DNA of 64,000 nt from Ceratothoa steindachneri (taxonomy: Eukaryota; Arthropoda; Malacostraca; Isopoda; Cymothoidae), in assembly GCA_963969495.1 (NCBI GenBank), contig OZ018330.1, positions 64,315,013 to 64,379,012 of the forward strand, given 5' to 3'. A program made the position numbers and the translations under genes. Under the pieces are notes generated by a model. That model saw nothing but the letters and a program-made list of their open reading frames with translations, made no database searches and had not been told where the DNA came from. Positions 1 through 11,566 of the stretch are shown one piece after another; positions within the stretch are counted from its first letter, which is position 1; every line of letters begins with the position of its first letter.

Positions 1-589
1 CCTCTCGCTTTTTGGAGGAGACAGATCGCCGATTGCAACACGGGCGGAGAGACAAAGCTTTCTTATGACTACCTAGTTCTAAGGGCAGCCTTCAAACTGC
101 ACACGTGTGGAGCCACTGCTACATTTCTGTGCTTTGTCTCCTCTGAAACAAGCGACTCGGTGAAAGAGCATGTTAGACTCTTTATTGGCCTGAGCAGGGC
201 TCGAGCACTTGACTTCCAGTTTGATTATGAAGGAACCGGGCGGACATAGAACAGGAAGGCTTTCTAATGGTCGAGGGGCCTACGACGCTTATAGGGCTGG
301 AAGGGGAAGGTGCTCATCTCAATTGAGAAGTGTAGCACGTGGCTAGTCGCATAGACTGCGACAGGACTATCTCTTTAGCCTCTCAATACGATATACGGTA
401 CACGACTCCTGTTTCGAACCTATACAAATTACAATACTTAGAAGCAGGGGGTGATCCGCTACAATTCAAGCCTTTGTTGTACACAAAGCAGTCTTTTCCT
501 TCAGTGCCTTAGAGAAAGTTAAGCCAATTTAGGGTTGACAATTTTTTGGCCAGTAGAGATGACTTACTTGCATAGTCAAAGCGGTGGAA
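1..589. other. Unassigned sequence at left edge
   Basis: No gene is recognised here. A plus-strand frame is open from base 1 to a stop near 249 (about 82 codons, no ATG needed at the edge), containing LSYDYLVLRAAFKLHTC and a Cys/Phe-rich stretch, but it resembles no family I know and may be chance. The rest (250-589) has no long open frame. The C-terminal exon or exons of the minus-strand nucleotidase gene, expected downstream of 2477, are not visible here and probably lie outside the window. Confidence 0.3.
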
Positions 590-1830
590 ATGAAACATGG
601 TCGCCGTAATAACACTAAAGCATTCACACGCGAGCGATAACAGCCAGCACGCACCGCCGACTCAAGGCACATGTCTAGGTCAAACATGACGAAGAGTGTT
701 GTGGATCTCCAAAGCCTTTACCTCTTTCCTTAGTCATCACATGCTTAACTGGCAGTCTCATAGAAGGAGTTTCGAGCTTGCCTGACAAAAACTAGTCCCT
801 TTTTAAATTTCAATGTAGAGTGTGGGGTCATCAGCATAGGTGTGCTATTAAGTGTCCTATTATCACTCCTTTAGGTTTGGGTAAATAGAGAGCATCATTT
901 CTTTACTCTTCGAAAAGGAAGCTAAACTCCGACGCTGAAGGAGCATGTGTCCCTCGGACAACATTCTTGCGCCAGTCGAGCGGATAACAAGAAATTGATA
1001 GTCGAATGGTAAAGTGGTCACTAACCACAAAAGTCATCGACCAGCTTCCAACATAAATCAATCTGTGCATCCGGAGAGCACAGGGACAGTTTGAGCGGTT
1101 CTCAGGCAGCGGTGCGAAGAACCTCACCCCTAGGATTGATCATGTAGTCCCGGCAGAGGGGGTGCCTACAGTTCAAATCCTTGAGGAAAAAAAGCCCCGG
1201 AAATCGCGCTCGACGCAGCGGAAGTCCCCTGTGTTGTAGACAGCTGATGGTGGAATGTACGCAGAAATAACCGTATACCACCTACCCAGGTGCAGCTGCA
1301 CTGCTATTGCCTGAATGGAGGCATATAAAGCAAAAAGAACGGAGAAATGATGCCGGGTGTACATCGCGCATTCTTCTGTCCAGACCCTATTCAACGTCAG
1401 ATGGGGCCCCCAAACTGTCATCCATCACTAAGGTGTCACGGATCCCAACCGGGTCCTCTCCAGGCATATTGGTTGTGCCACTATCGGCAAAGAAGGATGT
1501 CAGACACTCCGGGCCCTAGCAAAATTACGACACATTTCTGCGGAACAGTTGGTTCCGCCAACTCTTGTCCCTCTAAAGTGGTTGACCCTCTCGAGCCGCT
1601 CCCACAGAGATCGGTCAATTCTGGAGCGTCCCTGATGGAGAGCAGGGGTCGTCCGAGGGAGACTACAAAGAAGAGGTTAAGGGGAAAGGCACCTCAACCG
1701 TAAACATAGGAGATGGGAAAGCCACCTCTCCGCAAGAAGGTTTGAGGGGACACTGAGAAAGCACATGGGAAGAGCACCTCTTCTTCTTAGGTAGATCTGC
1801 AAGAGGGCAACTCCAAATATGACAAATGGG
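590..1830 (-). pseudogene. LINE copy G: scrambled remnant of the I-group LINE
   Basis: Pieces of the same LINE as copies A-D, strongly decayed. Bases 590-880 match the ORF1 region just before the zinc knuckles. Bases 900-1530 match the ORF2 endonuclease: the minus frame ending at 1173 has WYTVISAYIPPSA, the counterpart of RRYTLISAYIPPSA in copy C. Bases 1540-1700 resemble the ORF1 N-terminal region. On the minus strand the order should be ORF1 then ORF2 from high to low coordinates, so the ORF1 piece at 590-880 is out of place; this is either a rearrangement or two overlapping old insertions. Frameshifts and stops are throughout. No poly(A) end or target duplication was found. Confidence 0.6.
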
Positions 1831-2476
1831 AAGCCCTTTTGCTGCAAGCAAATTGTAGGAGGGAGCCCTTCCACCGGTAAAATTGGTGTTGTCATGCTTT
1901 TCTTGCCCACCCGCATCAACAAGGTCGAGCAAGGATTTTGCAAGAGGGGTGTAGTCCTTAAATTTGTTAAGAAAACCAACCAACACGAAAATTCTCAAGC
2001 TTGTAATGAGTCGTGTTCGCACCAGTGAAGCGATTAGAAGTTGTGCAATGACCTGGTCTCTCCCAAAGGCCGCAGCTCGTACCTGAGAGCCAGAGAATGG
2101 GCTGACCGAGTACAAGTCGATGATGTTGTGTAGGATATGTGTGTTTGGAGAGGATTTGTGAGGTGGCGTGCTAGGATACTTATTTCAAGGAACACTGATG
2201 GTCTTTACGCTACCGCATCTCCCATCGTTCGGACGAACATTTTAGGTGAAAAAAAATCATAGTTGCCTTGTGATTTATATGGCTTAAGGGGTTACAAGGA
2301 GGTGGGTAATCTTTAATGGCGTTGATGCACAGCAGTCACACTTTGTGCAAAATAGGTTAAAGTTGAAGAAGTTATAAGTTTAAGCTTGATAAAGCTTTCC
2401 AAACTAGTCATAATAAATTAACTGACTCCCATATATACTTTACTTTTAAGCACTAATAACTTCCCAATGAACTCAC
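1831..2476. other. Intron sequence, nothing recognised
   Basis: AT-richer sequence downstream of the last visible nucleotidase exon. The minus frame at 1663-2115 is open for 150 codons but its lower half overlaps the LINE G remnant and it shows no recognisable domain. I see no further exon here. Confidence 0.4.
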
Positions 2477-2727
2477 GAGAACGGGACAGTCCCGAAGCAT
2501 GTCGTATCCATCTTTCCCTTCACGCATGTAACTTTTGGTGACGAGTCTATACTTAGTCCCTGGGTCCACATATTCATCCCCGATTTTCACAACGTCCCGA
2601 TACAACCTCGATCCTGGAGACTGATCGGGGTTGAAGGCGAATTCGATTCCTGCCACTTGAGGAAATCGTCCCTCCATTTTGGGGTACTGAGACACTCCGT
2701 TTTCGAGGGCATCGAGAAGTTTCTGCC
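2477..2727 (-). CDS. 5'-nucleotidase-like gene, visible exon 5 (C-terminal domain)
   Basis: A 251-bp exon of the minus-strand metallophosphoesterase gene. It follows a pyrimidine tract and AG at 2728-2729 and ends at the strong donor CTC/GTGAGT (2476-2471). Two bases complete the codon split after exon 4, then 83 codons run in frame. It encodes the second half of the 5'-nucleotidase C-terminal domain, with GRFPQVAGIEFAFNPDQSPG, VKIGDEYVDPGTKYRLVTK and GKDGYDMLRD, all hallmarks of the UshA/CD73/YfkN-like family; the GKDGY aromatic lies where the family stacks the nucleotide base. Phase 0 at the donor means coding continues in another exon, which is not in the window. Splice signals and the intact frame suggest a working gene. 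Confidence 0.9.
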
Positions 2728-3329
2728 CTGAAAAGTATTAGGAAAAGAGATTGTTGATCTCGAAGGCAGTGCTGCAATACTCACACATCTGACCAAAAGC
2801 CAATCAAGCAGAAAATACTCTAATAAACATTTCTATGTCCTTAGTGTGTAAACAAGCTAACTTGCATGCTTTCACTCGCATGTAAACTTCTACTCTGTGG
2901 CAAAGTTTCATTCTTCATTTCCATTCACCCACTATGCATTCTTTTAGATGACAATCTCATCAAGTAGTGAATACCATGCGTCTTTTGAAAAAAAAATTAC
3001 AGGAAGATATCCGTGACAGGCGTTGGAGGCTGATGAGCTGCGTTTCAGCAGTTCTTCACAGATGAAAATCGGTTTGTAATTTGGGGTATCTGAGGTCTTT
3101 CAGCAAACTTCTCGGGAATTCATATGACCTCAAGGTCCTTTTTCCATTCTTCTTTTCTTTTCAATTTATAAACCTTTTTCCTTGATTAACTATATTGAGT
3201 GAAAATGTTCATGTTAATTACACAATTGCATAAGTATCCAGCAATTTTCCTGTAAGATCTTTATACAAACATATTTTAAACGATTGAAACTGTGGATAGT
3301 ACGTATATGTGTTTATATTAGGGTTTCTC
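2728..3329. other. Intron sequence
   Basis: AT-rich intron between visible exons 4 and 5. No coding signal. A CTGATGAG motif near 3029 is followed by a short stem but not by the rest of a hammerhead core. Confidence 0.5.
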
Positions 3330-4870
3330 TCCCCTCACCTGACACTAACGACATCGTAGACGCATTGAAGTCACACTGGGACAAGGTACACATACACAAA
3401 GCACACGCAGAAGAGCATTTCCAGAAGGTGCGGGAATGGTGTCGGCTCCACGCGGGAGCTTGAGCCCGTCCCCCTGGTATGAATAGAGGTGCTAGATAAC
3501 TCCATCACAATAACCACTCGTATCACCGTCGAGGAAACAAAACCCATCAAAACGATTCCAAAATATGTCCCCGGCACATCCGGCTTTCTAGCCACAATAT
3601 TCCAGCACTTACCCGAAAACATATTGCATAAACTTGGGCATCTATTCAACGCCTCGCTTGCCTCTGGCCTTTTTCACGCATCTACAAAACATCACACACG
3701 ATACTATTTCATAAACACAAAAAGAACTCAAAACACACAAATAACTACAGGCACATTATTCTTTTAGAGCACCTAAGCAAAAATACTTGAACGTATGGTA
3801 AACACCCGTCTGCGAAATTTCCTGGAGGAGAGTGACTGGTTCTTGCCCTGTCAATAAGGCTTCAGACGAGTCCGCTCCACTCAAGCGCTTGTTGACCATC
3901 GTCCATAACATCATGCAAAAAGCACGTCAAGTAAAACAGAAGACACTCTTCATCAGTAATAATATGGAGAAGGCTTTCGATAAGGTGTGGCACAAGGGAC
4001 TCCGTTAGAAACTAGCCAACATTACGGAGCTACCTCTCTGCACTATAAGGCTTCTCTTCTTTACCGACAGATGTCACATAAAATACAATAACACAACAAA
4101 TCCATTTACACCACACGCCAGGGTACTTCAGGGTAGCGTACTGGCGCCCACATTATACATTATGTACACAAATGACATCCCAAGACCACCAGAAACTGCA
4201 GGCATAGATATACATTGTCCTACGCTGACAACGAGGCCATTCTTGTCTTCGGCCTTGGACCAGAAACAATCGCGCTACGTGCACATATGATACTAGACGA
4301 GAAGACAGAGTACAAGGACAAGTGGCCCATACCCACAATCATCTGAAGACACAGACAACACTATACGCGCGAGATCACATGCACAACATACAAATTTACA
4401 CACACACCATACAATAACTACATAACCCCCATAAGACTTACATATAAAACTCACACGAAGATTCTCGGGGCCGAATTAGACAAGTACCTACACTTCCACT
4501 TACAGCGAAACATTACACAAACAAGAGCTAAACATGGAACAAAATGCTACGCAGGTTTTACTCTGACACGCGCAAACTGAAACTACATTTATACAAAACA
4601 CTCGTTCGACCACTCCTCACATATTCATCCATTACACTCACAGCCGCAAACTAGACATATCAGAGCATACAGGAAAAAAACTCTGCATTGAGCAGCGCAT
4701 GTCTCTCACCTCGATACGCAAACATTACACGAAAATAAATTCACACTACTTAACACATACACTGACAACTGCTTAATACGACAGATGGAGAAACTAGCAT
4801 GAGACACTCCATACGCCCACCAAATACACGCCCCTTGGAGTTGGGATACCCAGTAGCCCTCTATTAACAA
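3330..4870 (+). pseudogene. Jockey-like non-LTR retrotransposon RT remnant
   Basis: A decayed plus-strand reverse transcriptase of a Jockey-group LINE, spread over three frames. From 3341 one reads NDIVDALKSHWDKVHIHKAH, the linker before the RT. The frame at 3489-3767 has PGTSGFLATIFQHLPENILH and LFNASLASGLF, the start of the RT fingers. Near 3970 comes NMEKAFDKVWHKGL (motif A region), near 4115 RVLQGSVLAPTLYIMYTNDI (motif B region), then YADNEAILVF where active enzymes have YADD. Bases 4440-4750 hold TKILGAELDKYLHFH, typical of the RT thumb. Stops and frameshifts are many; it cannot encode a working enzyme. It runs antisense to the host gene. Confidence 0.8.
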
Positions 4871-5269
4871 CAACCAATACCCGTCCTCACATAAGATAAC
4901 AGCACCATGAGTATCGGGTTTCCTTTACTCGCACCTCATCCGTTCACCTACCACTTTGCCGCCCTAGTCCAATACCACAACATACATTCACAATAAACGT
5001 CGCAGAGGTGTCTAGTGCCCGACCTGTAACTCTTTCTATCGCCTCCTGAAGTTTTCTCATACCATTTGCATCTCTTGCTACTCGATCTCGGTGGCTCACC
5101 ACAGTCATCCCTCTGCTTTTCATTCTATTCAAATTGTGTCAATGTCCGCCTTTGCAATTTTATTTTGCTTTTCTCATCTTTTACTCTCTCCTAGTGTTTA
5201 TTCATAAACATTTTTTAATCGCTCCTATCTAGTGACTGACTAGTGTAGTCTAATACTAAGCTACATTAG
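4871..5269. other. Intron or 3' flank of the Jockey-like remnant
   Basis: No coding capacity recognised. It may contain the untranslated 3' end of the Jockey-like element, but no poly(A) or target duplication was seen. Confidence 0.35.
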
Positions 5270-8115
5270 GATAAAAATATGCATAAAAAACAACATCAAA
5301 CCAAAAAGAGAAAGAAAAGACGCATGGAAACAAAAGTATAAAACAAAAAAGAAACAAAGCATAAGCAAAGAGGAAACACGCTCCGACATCGGGGGAGCCC
5401 CTCCTGGCGCAAGAGCATGCGACAAGCACCAGAGAGTATAATAAAATGGAGGAAGCCAACCTCTTTAAAAAAATCAGATAGTCCAGCAGTATGTGTGCAA
5501 GAGTCCAAGGGCTAGACGGTAGCGACCCCGCTCGTCCTGGTGCAGGAGCAGATAAACGGAGGAGAAGATAACCCAAACTGGGCCATTCAACGAAAATGTG
5601 CGGAACAGTATGGGATACAACGCAGTCTCCGCAGTAAATGGCGATGCGTTCCGCGAGTTCCCACTTCGAAGACAACAGAAAACGACCTGGAAACGTCGCG
5701 ATATTGGGAGAGGGGGTCCATTGGAACAGTTGCAGCGCAATGGCACTCAACTTTAAGTTCCTTACGCTCATCTACCATCTTATATGCCAGGCACTCGGGA
5801 GGACTGTCCTGATTCATGCCGGGTAGTCGGTGTGAGGAGTTAAACACTGGTCTGGTCATCCAGTTATCACGGACACTTTGGCGGGCTGATTCCCCTCAAT
5901 TCTCATATGTCCAGGACCAAGCAGAAGATAATCTCGGCATCTGCACAGCTCGCGGCAACCGTGGGGTCATGGATACCATGAACTAGGAGGTGTAAAGATC
6001 ACAGTCCGGTGTTTGAATCGGGTACGAGCGGTGTATAAGAACCAATTCGGGCGTGAAGACGGGCAACGCCTGGTAGAGTCTCGCTGACTTCAAAAATAGG
6101 GGATAGGGAGTGGAAGCGGACCCCCTCCTGGAAATTGGAGCCATCTGTGGACACTTACAGGGTTTTAGCCTGACACGAAGTGTGCTAAAAAAGGTCGAAC
6201 GCAATACTCTCAGAGCTGTGGCGACAAATTGTCAAAGGTGGTACCCTCCCGAGTGGTGTCTTGGAAAGAACCAGAAACGCCACCTGCCCGAGAGCTACAC
6301 CGAGCTTTCGAAGGAGTTTCCTAGTCTAAATCACAAAGGGCTTAGTAGCATATGACTGGCGTCTCTTGGTGGAATAGATAGGCACACTCTAGAACGGTCA
6401 CTGATGAAAGTGAGAGACATTTGGAACTGAGAGACACCCCGGCCTCGCACCTACAAGCGCATAATTCACTGTGTATGGTGCATAGCGAGTGGCATCTCAC
6501 CGGCATCGACAAGTAGGTTCTCAATTGGGGACGTGTGGAAGGCACTGGTCGCCAGGTGGATACCGGTGTGGTGGATAGAGTCCACTTCCGGCAATATACG
6601 CTCGGCTGCAGATGCGTAAAGCTAGCATCCGTAGTCAAGCTTCGAACGAACAAAGTATCGGTAAAAGAGTAACCCTATCAGCACTCCAAGTACTGAATAT
6701 GACCAGAGCGAAAAACACTGTGGCGTAGTGGTGTCTACGTAGAAAGGCCTCACAGACAACATTTTCCAGTTGGTTTAGAGAGCCGAAGTTGAGTGGAACT
6801 TGCTTAAGCTGCACTAAGCGAAAGACAGGTGTCCTCCACCTTTCAGAACAAAGGTTAATCTAACATTTGCCAAATTCTCCATCAACTTACACATACAGGT
6901 CATAGAAATTGGGCGTAAGCCAGCTGGGTAGAGTGATCTCTCCCCGGTTTGCAAAAAGCGAGCACAGAAGCAATTCGCAGGGAGTTTGGGAGGATACCCT
7001 CTGTCCAGATCATGTTGAACAAATCTAACAGAAAGGCCATGCCTCGCTCACATAGATTTCAAACCCTGTCATACGGGACATCGCCTGGAGCAAGGAAGCG
7101 AGAGCGGAAGGCAACACAACCCAATGTAAATCTGTCGTTGAAGGATAATTGAGTTTCCTGTAGCTCTCTACTAATCAAACTACTGGCTAATGCTCTCCTC
7201 TGGTGGATCATGTTGGCTTTGGCCAACATGCTGCCATCTGTGAAACGAATAACTAAAAAGCATTCGAAGCGATAAAGCTCAAAAACACCAGATTTGTCTC
7301 TGAATGGGGAGTCCCGACGTAATCAAGGCTCCGCTCAGCACAGTTACGACTTTGGTATTTGTCCCCCCCCCCCCCACCCCCGTGGGACGGATGTGCTAGT
7401 CTTGGCTTGGTCACCTGCCGAAACGGCAGCGGCCTCGTCCGTCCCCTGAGTACTCTCAGAGGGAGAGGAAACGTTAGTCCTCTTTGACTTCTTGTTCCTT
7501 TTCTTTTTAGGAGACGAGGTCGCTACCTCCAGGAGGGGCCCCAAGCCCGGCCTTCTCCGAAATGGAGAAGGGCTTGGCTATCGAAGGGACATAAGATGGA
7601 GGAGATCACTCCTCTTTGTCAGTCTTCGGGGACCCGAGCTACCTGAGAAGCATGCGCAGGGTCGGAATCGTGTTCGGTGTTTGGCATCGAGCCCAAGATT
7701 TTGCCGGGTGGGGTCACCTACGGGACAATATCTAGCTCAAGGGGCCTTCAAATGGCTAACCCTCCCGAAGTGATCAAGGATCCCAATAAAGGGTTCTTCA
7801 GGCCTATCGTCTTTATTCGCTGGGCTGGCCACCCTACCTCCATCGCGGAAGAGAAAGGAGTAGGCCCACGCGCCCCCTGCAATCTCAAAACGTATGCCTA
7901 AAGGATAGTAAGGGGCATGACCCGACGGGCTTTGTCCCTCTAATGTGATTTGCCATACGGAGCCGTTCCCACCGGGAGCGGTCAATTCTGAGCCGCACGC
8001 TGGATCTCTTCGCAGTCCCCTTTGAAAGGAAACGTGGAACCGATCCTGATGCAGAGATAAGAGTCGTGCAAGGGAGACTCCAGAGAAGGGGGTAAGGGGA
8101 AGCCACCTCACCCAT
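5270..8115 (-). pseudogene. LINE copy F: internally deleted I-group LINE
   Basis: A decayed member of the family of copies A-D. From 5' (high) to 3' (low): ORF1 N-terminal part (7730-8110) with a Lys-rich SSPKKKRNKKSK segment near 7500; ORF1 middle at 7190-7320; RT remnants at 6350-7150; RNase H and linker remnants at 5980-6350; the terminal zinc-binding segment YCGDCVVSHTVPHIFVEW at about 5580-5640. Sequence jumps from the RT N-terminal linker near 7150 straight into mid-ORF1, so the ORF1 C-terminus and the whole endonuclease are deleted. The low end (5270-5400) is A-rich on the plus strand like the 3' UTRs of copies B-D. Frames are broken throughout. Confidence 0.75.
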
Positions 8116-8590
8116 ATGAACTAATGAACTATTAAGGGATCAAGATATTTGAATATCTTGTTCAAATAATTATAGGGCTTCTCAGAAAATATTTATGGAC
8201 AATAAGGTAATAACATCAGTACAGTAACCTATCATGTTGTTCTAATTGGATGTCGTCTCCCTTGAAGTTAATAACTACTGTTAGTCATTTAAGAAACCAA
8301 ATGGCTTTCCTCTGTTTTTCTCAATCTTCTCACTTACCTTAAAACTCATTAAACTAGTCCAATATGCTTTTCATTGGGCTAGCCATTCATTAACAACCTC
8401 AAAGCTTTAGAATAACCACCTGGTCCTGAGACATTTTCGTGCAAATTTCATACATTAAGCCTAATACTCTTTTTTTTTATAGATTAGTCTACGCATATGA
8501 TCCTTTAACTTTCTATTACTTCAAATGAGTTATATTCCTCATAACTTTTATCTTTTTTTACTATCCTTCTCCCTTCTCCTTGGCACTAAC
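8116..8590. other. AT-rich intron sequence
   Basis: No coding signal or recognisable repeat between LINE F and the exon 4 donor. Confidence 0.5.
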
Positions 8591-8854
8591 CGGTGACTTC
8601 AAGAACGCAGATAGAACTCAACATGGGGAGGATAGTGACGAGGTCCCGCATCGTAAACTCGCCAGCAGGGTGAACCCTGTCGGATCGGAGAGTTCCTGAG
8701 TTCAGAATCACCCCGTCTCCATTGCAAGCGGCCAGCATAATGTCGCAAATGAAGTTCCCAAGGTTAGTTTCTGACGAGCGTACACTTGAGAAACGTCCAT
8801 CCAAATCCACACTGAATATACCCAGCGTTTCTTCCATCTTTTCGTTAACCTTTT
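8591..8854 (-). CDS. 5'-nucleotidase-like gene, visible exon 4 (start of C-terminal domain)
   Basis: A 264-bp exon, AG acceptor at 8855-8856 after a T-rich tract and donor ACCG/GTTAGT at 8590-8585. Both ends are phase 1, matching exons 3 and 5. It encodes VNEKMEETLGIFSVDLDGRF, then ETNLGNFICDIMLAACNGDG, then LNSGTLRSDRVHPAGEFTMR and DLVTILPM. In the UshA/CD73 family this is the first half of the C-terminal 5_nucleotid_C domain; the NSGTLR segment corresponds to the Asn/Arg substrate-binding loop (usually NxGxxR), and SETNLGNFICD to the conserved helix that opens the domain. No stop or frameshift. It is separated from exon 5 by 5.9 kb of repeat-filled intron. Confidence 0.92.
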
Positions 8855-10008
8855 CTGTAAAAAAGGAAAAACAATCGTGAAATTACAGATCTAGAAACTG
8901 ACTCAGAGTCACGAGTCTGACTTAGAGTTTTGTAAGGCGAAATTGAATTTAAAAGTTAGCCATGTTCATTTTGAAGGCCATTTATCTATCCTACACGTTT
9001 GGATCGAGTTGAACATTAATTTTAGGTTTTCTTTTAAAGATTTAGTTTACAGTAGTCATGTTTCTTGAGACGAAAGTGCAGCAACTATTTTGTTTGTGGT
9101 GTTTGACACACAAGATGGGTTCTAAGGAGCCAAGGCAAGGTGGTGGAAGTTATTCAAATATATCGTGAGCTGTGCTTTTACCTTCGCAGTTTGACTAGCA
9201 CAGGTTAATCAGAGTAACTAAATTTAGGGATGCGATAGGATAGTGAGAATTAAGTCAGAGGCATATCTAGCGTTTTCCGCCTGGGCGCTCGTACAATTTG
9301 CCGCCCCTCTAAACAGCACAACCTCTCACTTTTGCATGATGCTTCTCAAAATAAACTCAAATGTATTTTTTAAATTGTATCATTTTTTACAATGTTTCAT
9401 ACACTCTTTCGTCTATAATAATAATGAAGTCATATTTGTTTGAAATAAAAGCAAACTGGAAGATATTTGATTACGGCACACTTGCTTTAATTCATTAAAA
9501 AAATGCTGCCCAACCACCCCCGCCGAAAAAAATATTCCACATAGAGCGCTTGCGTTTCGTGATGATTCGCTCGCCGTTTTCCTATATGAAACTCAGGCTG
9601 AAATGTTTTTTACGTTTCTAAATTATGTGCATACAAATGTAACATACGATAAAACGATTAAAAAAATGTAACTCTGCCCTTCTAAACGAAATGGTGTCAA
9701 CCACTTAGGTCTATAGAAAACCCATGCTTTCTGAACTGGGTTTAAACTTTTTCAGCAATACAGATATAGAATTCAAGCTTTCCTCTATTAAGACACTTTT
9801 ACACAGGATAACATCTCTCTTCTACGTTTTCTCTTAAGCATTCTGAATTCAAATCCCTAAAACCCTACTTCCGTAATAATTGTTTTCCATCCTTTAACTT
9901 CGAAAAAGTACTCTGTACCAAAAGATTTAGGCCACATAATATTTCTAGAATTGGGTAGTTTGAATAAATCCTGTCGAGTAAAAATCATCTAGTTACTCAA
10001 AAATCATT
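8855..10008. other. AT-rich intron sequence
   Basis: No coding signal. Near 9257 the sequence CAGAGGCATATCTAGCG resembles the end of a hAT-type element, but I found no matching inverted copy, so it is not called as a transposon. Confidence 0.45.
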
Positions 10009-10013
10009 ATTGT
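10009..10013. repeat. Target-site duplication ATTGT (left)
   Basis: Directly abuts the first LTR and is repeated exactly at 15002-15006 after the second. Five bases is the usual length for Ty3/Gypsy-type integrases. Accepting it places the LTR start at TGTTTTTATAAATG, a diverged copy of TGTGGTAGAATG at 13574. Confidence 0.75.
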
Positions 10014-11566
10014 TGTTTTTATAAATGCCCCCCCTCCCTTTTTGTTCTAAGAGTGCTAAGAGTGCTAATACATTGATATCTTAATATCTTAAAGAAGAGA
10101 GCCGTTCCGAAACACGTAAGGATATAGAGACGCACAATAATTCTCAAAATAAACTTATATTTTACCTTTATCAATTGAATACACAACATTTAAACATTAA
10201 CTACAGCAATACTCTGAATATTATTATAAACAGGAATTAATTAAATTAGTTTGACCCTCAAAAATTGGTCAATTTTGCTACACACCTCAATAATATAAGA
10301 ATTAGGCTTACGGACTCATCTGGAGTTTAAAAGGCCTCAGGAATGTTATTGCCTCACGACGCGTGCCGTCTGGCCAGATGTAGGTAGGCGAGATCACGAG
10401 GTCGTTTTGGCGAGGGTAGCAGCTGTGGGGTCCACACGGTTTTCCGGGGGGGATGGGGGTTCTTCAAGGATGAGAACAATTGCGGTGCTTTATGCGGCAC
10501 CAAGGTAGTCGTGGTCTCTCTGGCGAGAGGGAGTCGAACTTGGTTGTTAAATCAAGTTAACTTGGAGTGCGATGTGACCACCGAGTAACGAGCTCGAGGG
10601 GGAGCTTTTCTCCTTCGTTACTTAATTCCTCATGGACGAGGACTGAACTCGGAAGGGTCTTCTTCAAGGGCGAAGATAACGGAGGGGGATTTCTCTGGCG
10701 AGAATAAGTTAATTAAAGTTCGGTTTGGTAACCAGGAACTAGCTCGAGGATGAGCTTCTTCTTAGTTCCAGTCTTCTTCAAGGGCGAGTATAACGGAGGG
10801 GGGTTTCTCTGACGAGAATAATTTGAACTTGGTTCCTTACCAAGTTAACTTAGGAGTTCGGTGTGGCCACCGAGTAACGGGCTCGAGGGTGGAGCCTTTT
10901 CCTTCTTCTTTTCTTAATTCCTCAAGGACGAGGAATACCCCTGGTGTTTAAGGTGCACCAGGATATGAGGAGTCTCTCTGGCGAGAGTAAGTTGAACTTG
11001 ACAAAGTTAACTTAGCGTTCGGTTTGATAACCAGGGACTAGCTCGAGGATGAGCTTCTTCTTAGCCCCTTAAGGTAGGTAGCCCTGCCTCTCTTGCAGGG
11101 TACTTCTTGATCTGGCGAGCCAAGTACACTACCAATCCAGTCTAGGTAGCTCGGTTTTAATCGAGGACTTTGTCACCTGGAGACTGACATACACTACCCC
11201 GAATTTCCTCAGTGTTCCTCATTTATACCTTGTCACCCCACTGGGGGAGTGGTAAGGGGGGGAGAAGCTTGAGGACGGCCCCAGGAGAGTTCTTATGCCA
11301 ACGGTTTTTCCCACAAAGTCTTACATCAGCTCCTCGTTAGCCTTCGAGCTTGGGAGCAACACGTCTCCAATTTCTTATTTGACGTGAAATTGAATCTCAC
11401 TCTCCTGGGGGAGATCTTGCATTGGTCTTTCATAGCGCCGTGTAGTGCAGCGCTGCGGTCACGCGTTTGACCCGCCGAGGCCTGGGCCGGATGTCTTTGC
11501 GGTAACCGCTTTGTGACGTGACTCCACCACGAGTGAACGGGGGGAGGGAGTGACGATTCCTCTACA
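10014..11566 (-). repeat. 3' LTR of the gag-only element
   Basis: Direct repeat of 13574-15001 with few substitutions. In plus orientation it opens TG and ends CTACA. It is longer than its partner mainly because a 114-bp block (tcttcttcaaggg at 10658 and again at 10772) is present twice. A run of short perfect hairpins fills 10459-11165 (see separate entry). No open frame of note. Confidence 0.85.
10459..11165. other. Array of short perfect hairpins in the LTR
   Basis: About 17 inverted repeats of 4-7 bp with 4-9-nt loops follow one another. Examples: GTTCT/AGAAC 10459-10477; GGTGC/GCACC 10484-10502; CTCTC-TGGC-GAGAG 10516-10529; AACTTG/CAAGTT 10537-10558; AGCTC/GAGCT 10591-10606; TCCTC-ATGGAC-GAGGA 10627-10642; TCTTC-AAGGGC-GAAGA 10661-10676; TTCTC-TGGC-GAGAA 10691-10704; AGCTC/GAGCT 10741-10756; AACTTGG/CCAAGTT 10826-10846; GGCTC/GAGCC 10880-10896; ATTCCTC-AAGGAC-GAGGAAT 10917-10936; CCTGGTG/CACCAGG 10940-10962; CTCTC/GAGAG 10974-10987; AACTT/AAGTT 10995-11008; CCCTGC/GCAGGG 11082-11100. 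Stems differ in sequence while many loops share a GG core. The second LTR keeps the array at about 14016-14607. Role unknown. Confidence 0.7.

Noticed and set aside
3019..3062. Hammerhead-ribozyme-like CTGATGAG followed by a GCTG/CAGC stem
   Set aside because: The conserved GAAA does not follow the stem and no stem III partner was found, so the core is incomplete.
9250..9300. hAT-type MITE starting CAGAGGCATATCTAG
   Set aside because: No inverted partner or 8-bp duplication was found; only one possible end is visible.
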